From Halopseudomonas pelagia (GTDB taxonomy: Bacteria; Pseudomonadota; Gammaproteobacteria; Pseudomonadales; Pseudomonadaceae), in NCBI RefSeq assembly GCF_009497895.1, contig NZ_CP033116.1, positions 868,001-932,000 of the forward strand: a DNA stretch of 64,000 nt, read 5' to 3'. Positions 56,043 through 64,000 of the stretch are shown in pieces. Made by a program: the position numbers and the translations under genes. Under the pieces are notes generated by a model that was not told the DNA's origin, did no database searches, and saw only the letters and a program-made list of their open reading frames with translations. Every line of letters begins with the position of its first letter. Position 1 is the first letter of the stretch.

Positions 56043-56111
56043 GTTACAGGCGCCTTGATGCGCCTGTAACCGACCATTACCAGGCAACGCGGGAGCTATT
56101 CCCGCGTTGCC
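56043..56111 (+). other. Two strong hairpins between dnaK and dnaJ
   Basis: Stem 1 (11 pairs, 56043-56053 with 56060-56070, loop CTTGAT) and stem 2 (12 pairs, 56083-56094 with 56100-56111, loop GCTAT). Neither is followed by a T-run, so read-through to dnaJ is expected. They may protect the dnaK message or lower dnaJ expression relative to dnaK. Confidence 0.75.
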
Positions 56112-56160
56112 GTTTGTGTAACAGGGGCAGGCAAGCGTCCCGGTAAAGGAAATCTGAACG

Positions 56161-58124
<1,964 letters not shown>

Positions 58125-58151
58125 GCTGGCGGTAAGTGTCATCTGCAAAAC

Positions 58152-58190
58152 AAAAAGGGCGGCGAGCCAGAGGTTCGCCGCCCTTTTTTT
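58152..58190. terminator. Bidirectional terminator after dapB
   Basis: Nine-pair stem GGGCGGCGA/TCGCCGCCC with five A before and seven T after. It serves dapB and the convergent gene. Confidence 0.9.
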
Positions 58191-58201
58191 CTGGCTGTTG
58201 T

Positions 58202-58960
58202 TCAGGCGCCGCTGCGTGCTACGTCGCGAGCCATGTTGTTCAGTGTTTGCACATTGCGCTGTAGATAGAAGGCGGCAATGGTCGGCACCCAGTCTGATAA
58301 CGGATTCTTCAGGCGAGGCTGGATAAATTCATATTGCTTGTCCAGGCGCGAGAAGGTTTCGCTCTGATCCGGATAGATCCCTTTGAGCTCAGCGGAGCGA
58401 GCCAGAATGCTGGCATCGAGAATATCGAACAGGCCTTCCTGGTTTTCCAGAAAATACACCCCCACCGAACTGAACATGTTGTTCTGGTACAACATCAGGA
58501 TCTGGCTGGTTTCCAGGCTCTGCTTGTGCAGTGCCAGCAAATCCTCGGGCATATCTGCAGCTGCTGCTTCGTAGGCGCTGGCGGCGGCGGCATCGAAGGC
58601 ACCATGGGCCTGCATGATCCGGTTCACCGTGGCCAGATTGTAGTGGGCTTCTTCATCTCCGAGGGCTTCCAGTTCGCGAATCAACAGTTGGAAGTTGGCA
58701 AATGGAGTGGTCAATTCAGAGGGGTTGCCGAGTTGCTGCAGCAGCTGGCTCATGGTCGCGAGCGCGCGGTTGTACTCTTCGCGGTTGCCCGGTTCGCGGA
58801 CGCGTTCGAACAGATTATTGTCAATCAACAGGTAGGTGCCCGCCGTATAGCCTTCGCTGCGCAGCTCGTGCAGTGTTTGCAGTCGCTGTACGTCGGCGTG
58901 AGCCATGGGTGCCAAGCATAGCAATATCAGCACTAGGAAGCGTTTCAGGTGCAATACCAT
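58202..58960 (-). CDS. Conserved exported helical protein of unknown function
   Basis: A 252-residue protein with a Sec signal peptide (LKRFLVLILLCLAPMAHA) and a mostly helical body rich in Leu, Ala, Glu and Gln. I see no catalytic motif and no lipobox. Repeated helical-hairpin patterns (residues 60-120 and 150-240) recall TPR-like or alpha-solenoid proteins, without clear TPR consensus. It lies between dapB and carA, on the opposite strand to both. Function unknown; probably periplasmic. Confidence 0.7.
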   Translation of the reverse strand: MVLHLKRFLVLILLCLAPMAHADVQRLQTLHELRSEGYTAGTYLLIDNNLFERVREPGNREEYNRALATMSQLLQQLGNPSELTTPFANFQLLIRELEALGDEEAHYNLATVNRIMQAHGAFDAAAASAYEAAAADMPEDLLALHKQSLETSQILMLYQNNMFSSVGVYFLENQEGLFDILDASILARSAELKGIYPDQSETFSRLDKQYEFIQPRLKNPLSDWVPTIAAFYLQRNVQTLNNMARDVARSGA

Positions 58961-59330
58961 GATCTAGTCCCCGAATCCTTTTTTGTTTTTGTGTGCTGAC
59001 GTCTATCAGGCCAACTCCTGGGCCGGCTATGCCGGTACGGGGTCAGGTCGGATCTTGCCAGCTTCCGTATTCCAACGGCTGTTTTATCACAAATGTCTCG
59101 ACATATGAAACATAGTGGCATTTGTGTTGTCTCCGTGCTCTTCCGCTGGTCTGCTCTCGCCGGTTATTGGTCTGGATATTTTGGGGTCAAGCCGTTACAA
59201 TTGCGCGCTAATCTGTCTATTCAGCGCGCATCTGACAATGCCTTGCAGCGGGATGAAGTGTTAAGCACCTCATTCCCGCTTTTGTGCAGCCCGCGTTTGG
59301 TAAAATCTGTCAGTCCTATCGGAGGTTTTC
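58961..59330. other. Intergenic region upstream of carA
   Basis: 370 bases with no convincing gene. It should hold the carAB promoter and leader. TACAAT near 59197 and TAAAAT near 59301 are possible -10 boxes, but neither has a well-spaced -35. No clear ArgR box or attenuator hairpin is visible. Confidence 0.4.
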
Positions 59331-60467
59331 TTGTCCAAGCCAGCCATTCTCGCCCTTGCCGACGGAAGCATCTTCCGTGGTGAGGCCATCGGCGCCGACG
59401 GTTCCAGTGTCGGTGAGGTCGTTTTCAATACGGCCATGACCGGTTATCAGGAGATCCTCACCGATCCGTCCTACGCCCGCCAAATCGTTACGCTGACCTA
59501 CCCGCACATTGGTAACACCGGCATCACGCCGGAAGATGCCGAGTCTGATCGTGTGCAGGCCGCCGGTCTGGTAATCCGGGATCTGCCGCTGATGGCCAGC
59601 AGCTGGCGCAGCAAGCAGCCGCTGGATGCCTACCTGCGCGACAACAATATTGTCGCGATTGCCGGCATTGATACGCGCCGCCTGACGCGCATTCTGCGCG
59701 AGAAAGGCTCGCAGAATGGCTGCATCCTCGCCGGTGACAACATCACCGATGAGCAGGCGCTGGAGCTGGCGCGCAGCTTCCCCGGCCTCAAGGGCATGGA
59801 TCTGGCCAAGGAGGTCAGCGTCAAGCAGAGCTACCAGTGGCGTTCCAGCGTCTGGGATCTGGCGACTGACAGCCACCCGGAAATCGCCGATGCGGATTTG
59901 CCCTATCACGTGGTCGCCTTCGATTACGGCGTCAAGTTCAACATCCTGCGCATGCTGGTTGCGCGCGGCTGCCGCCTGACCGTAGTGCCAGCGCAGACGC
60001 CGGCCTCTGAAGTGCTGGCGATGGAGCCCGATGGCGTGTTCCTGGCCAACGGCCCGGGTGACCCGGAGCCTTGCGATTACGCCATACAAGCGATTCGCGA
60101 AGTGCTGGAAACCGAGATTCCGGTGTTTGGTATCTGCCTGGGTCACCAGTTGCTGGCACTGGCCTCTGGCGCCAAGACGGTGAAGATGGGTCACGGCCAC
60201 CACGGCGCCAACCACCCGGTACAGGATCTGGATACTGGCGTGGTGATGATCACCAGCCAGAACCACGGCTTCGCGGTGGACGAAGCGTCGCTGCCGGACA
60301 ACCTGCGGATCACGCACAAATCGCTGTTCGACGGCACATTGCAAGGTATCGAGCGTACCGACAAAGCGGCCTTCAGCTTCCAGGGTCACCCGGAAGCGAG
60401 CCCCGGCCCGCACGATGTCGAGCCGCTGTTTGACCGTTTCATCGAGGCCATGGCGAAAAGCCGTTGA
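59331..60467 (+). CDS. carA: Carbamoyl-phosphate synthase small subunit
   Basis: A 378-residue glutaminase subunit that supplies ammonia to CarB for arginine and pyrimidine synthesis. The N-terminal [20 protein letters not shown] and the class I amidotransferase domain with [14 protein letters not shown] (nucleophile Cys269), GHHGANHPV and [14 protein letters not shown] are all present. The start is TTG, preceded by GGAGG at five bases. The gene is followed by carB after 33 bases. Confidence 0.97.
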   Translation: MSKPAILALADGSIFRGEAIGADGSSVGEVVFNTAMTGYQEILTDPSYARQIVTLTYPHIGNTGITPEDAESDRVQAAGLVIRDLPLMASSWRSKQPLDAYLRDNNIVAIAGIDTRRLTRILREKGSQNGCILAGDNITDEQALELARSFPGLKGMDLAKEVSVKQSYQWRSSVWDLATDSHPEIADADLPYHVVAFDYGVKFNILRMLVARGCRLTVVPAQTPASEVLAMEPDGVFLANGPGDPEPCDYAIQAIREVLETEIPVFGICLGHQLLALASGAKTVKMGHGHHGANHPVQDLDTGVVMITSQNHGFAVDEASLPDNLRITHKSLFDGTLQGIERTDKAAFSFQGHPEASPGPHDVEPLFDRFIEAMAKSR

Positions 60468-60500
60468 GCCGCCGGTACACCCAAGGATTTGTAGACGACT

Positions 60501-63716
<3,216 letters not shown>

Positions 63717-63718
63717 TT

Positions 63719-64000
63719 ATGAAATATCCAATGACCAAACAGGGCGCAGAAGCCCTGGAAGCCGAACTCAAGCATCTGAAAAGCGTGATGCGCCCGCAGA
63801 TTACCCAGGCTATCGCCGAAGCGCGTGAACTGGGTGACCTGAAGGAAAATGCCGAATACCATGCTGCGCGCGAGCAGCAAGGCATGGTTGAAGCGCGCAT
63901 TCGTGATATCGAAGGCCGTCTGGGCAATGCCCAGGTGATCGACGTTGCTACCTTGCCGCGCACCGGCAAGGTGTTCTTCGGTACCACAGTTGAGATCGTT
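63719..64000 (+). CDS. greA: Transcription elongation factor GreA (5' part)
   Basis: The first 94 codons of GreA, cut by the window end. [20 protein letters not shown] begins the coiled-coil domain; [20 protein letters not shown] contains the acidic tip that stimulates cleavage in backtracked polymerase. It begins two bases after the carB stop, the conserved carAB-greA order in pseudomonads. Confidence 0.95.
   Translation, partial: MKYPMTKQGAEALEAELKHLKSVMRPQITQAIAEARELGDLKENAEYHAAREQQGMVEARIRDIEGRLGNAQVIDVATLPRTGKVFFGTTVEIV

Overview
This is a 64 kb piece of a gammaproteobacterial chromosome, almost certainly from the family Pseudomonadaceae. The right third has the conserved Pseudomonas order ssrA / smpB / ratA-rnfH / bamE / fur / recN / grpE-dnaK-dnaJ / dapB / carA-carB / greA. 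The left end carries a truncated MvaT homologue, a silencer family typical of pseudomonads. A BCCT osmolyte carrier and an SNF-family Na+ symporter would suit a salt-exposed lineage such as Halopseudomonas, but this is only a guess.

Layout. (1) 1-12 kb: end of recD; a minus-strand gamma-glutamyl set (gamma-glutamyltransferase, COOH-NH2 amidoligase, class I glutamine amidotransferase); a 62-residue MvaT oligomerisation-domain protein; a BCCT transporter; a DUF294 nucleotidyltransferase plus DnaQ-like exonuclease pair; a metallo-beta-lactamase-fold hydrolase; an ACR3/BASS carrier; and a secreted GH5 glycosidase. (2) 12-31.4 kb: a 16-gene minus-strand Wzx/Wzy-type exopolysaccharide (EPS) operon led by rfaH. 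It makes GDP-mannose, GDP-fucose and UDP-glucuronate, starts the repeat with a WcaJ-type transferase, extends it with three glycosyltransferases, flips and polymerises it with Wzx/Wzy, and exports it through Wzc, a short OPX protein and a beta-barrel. A perfect 13-base ops element lies in the long leader between rfaH and the first operon gene, so the regulator and its recruitment site sit together. (3) 31.9-33 kb: lldD. (4) 33.1-47.2 kb: an accessory block bounded by a near-identical direct repeat of the ssrA 3' end, with a tyrosine recombinase next to ssrA. It holds two nested IS1182-family elements, an IS3-family element, an IS5-family remnant, a LysR/SDR pair with a 14-G tract in the regulator's ribosome-binding region, a formaldehyde-detoxification cassette whose FrmR repressor has lost its first helix, and a GlxA-type regulator with a small monooxygenase. 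(5) 47.2-64 kb: conserved housekeeping genes with readable sites: two sigma-32 promoters (grpE, dnaK), a LexA box on the recN promoter, paired hairpins between dnaK and dnaJ, and terminators after ssrA, smpB and dapB.

The strongest leads are the co-located RfaH/ops EPS switch with a two-part outer-membrane exit, the gamma-glutamyltransferase-amidoligase-amidotransferase set, the stand-alone MvaT oligomerisation domain, the poly-G tract at the LysR gene, the internally deleted FrmR, and the ssrA-bounded island with its readable order of IS insertions. I saw no CRISPR array, defence system or tRNA gene.
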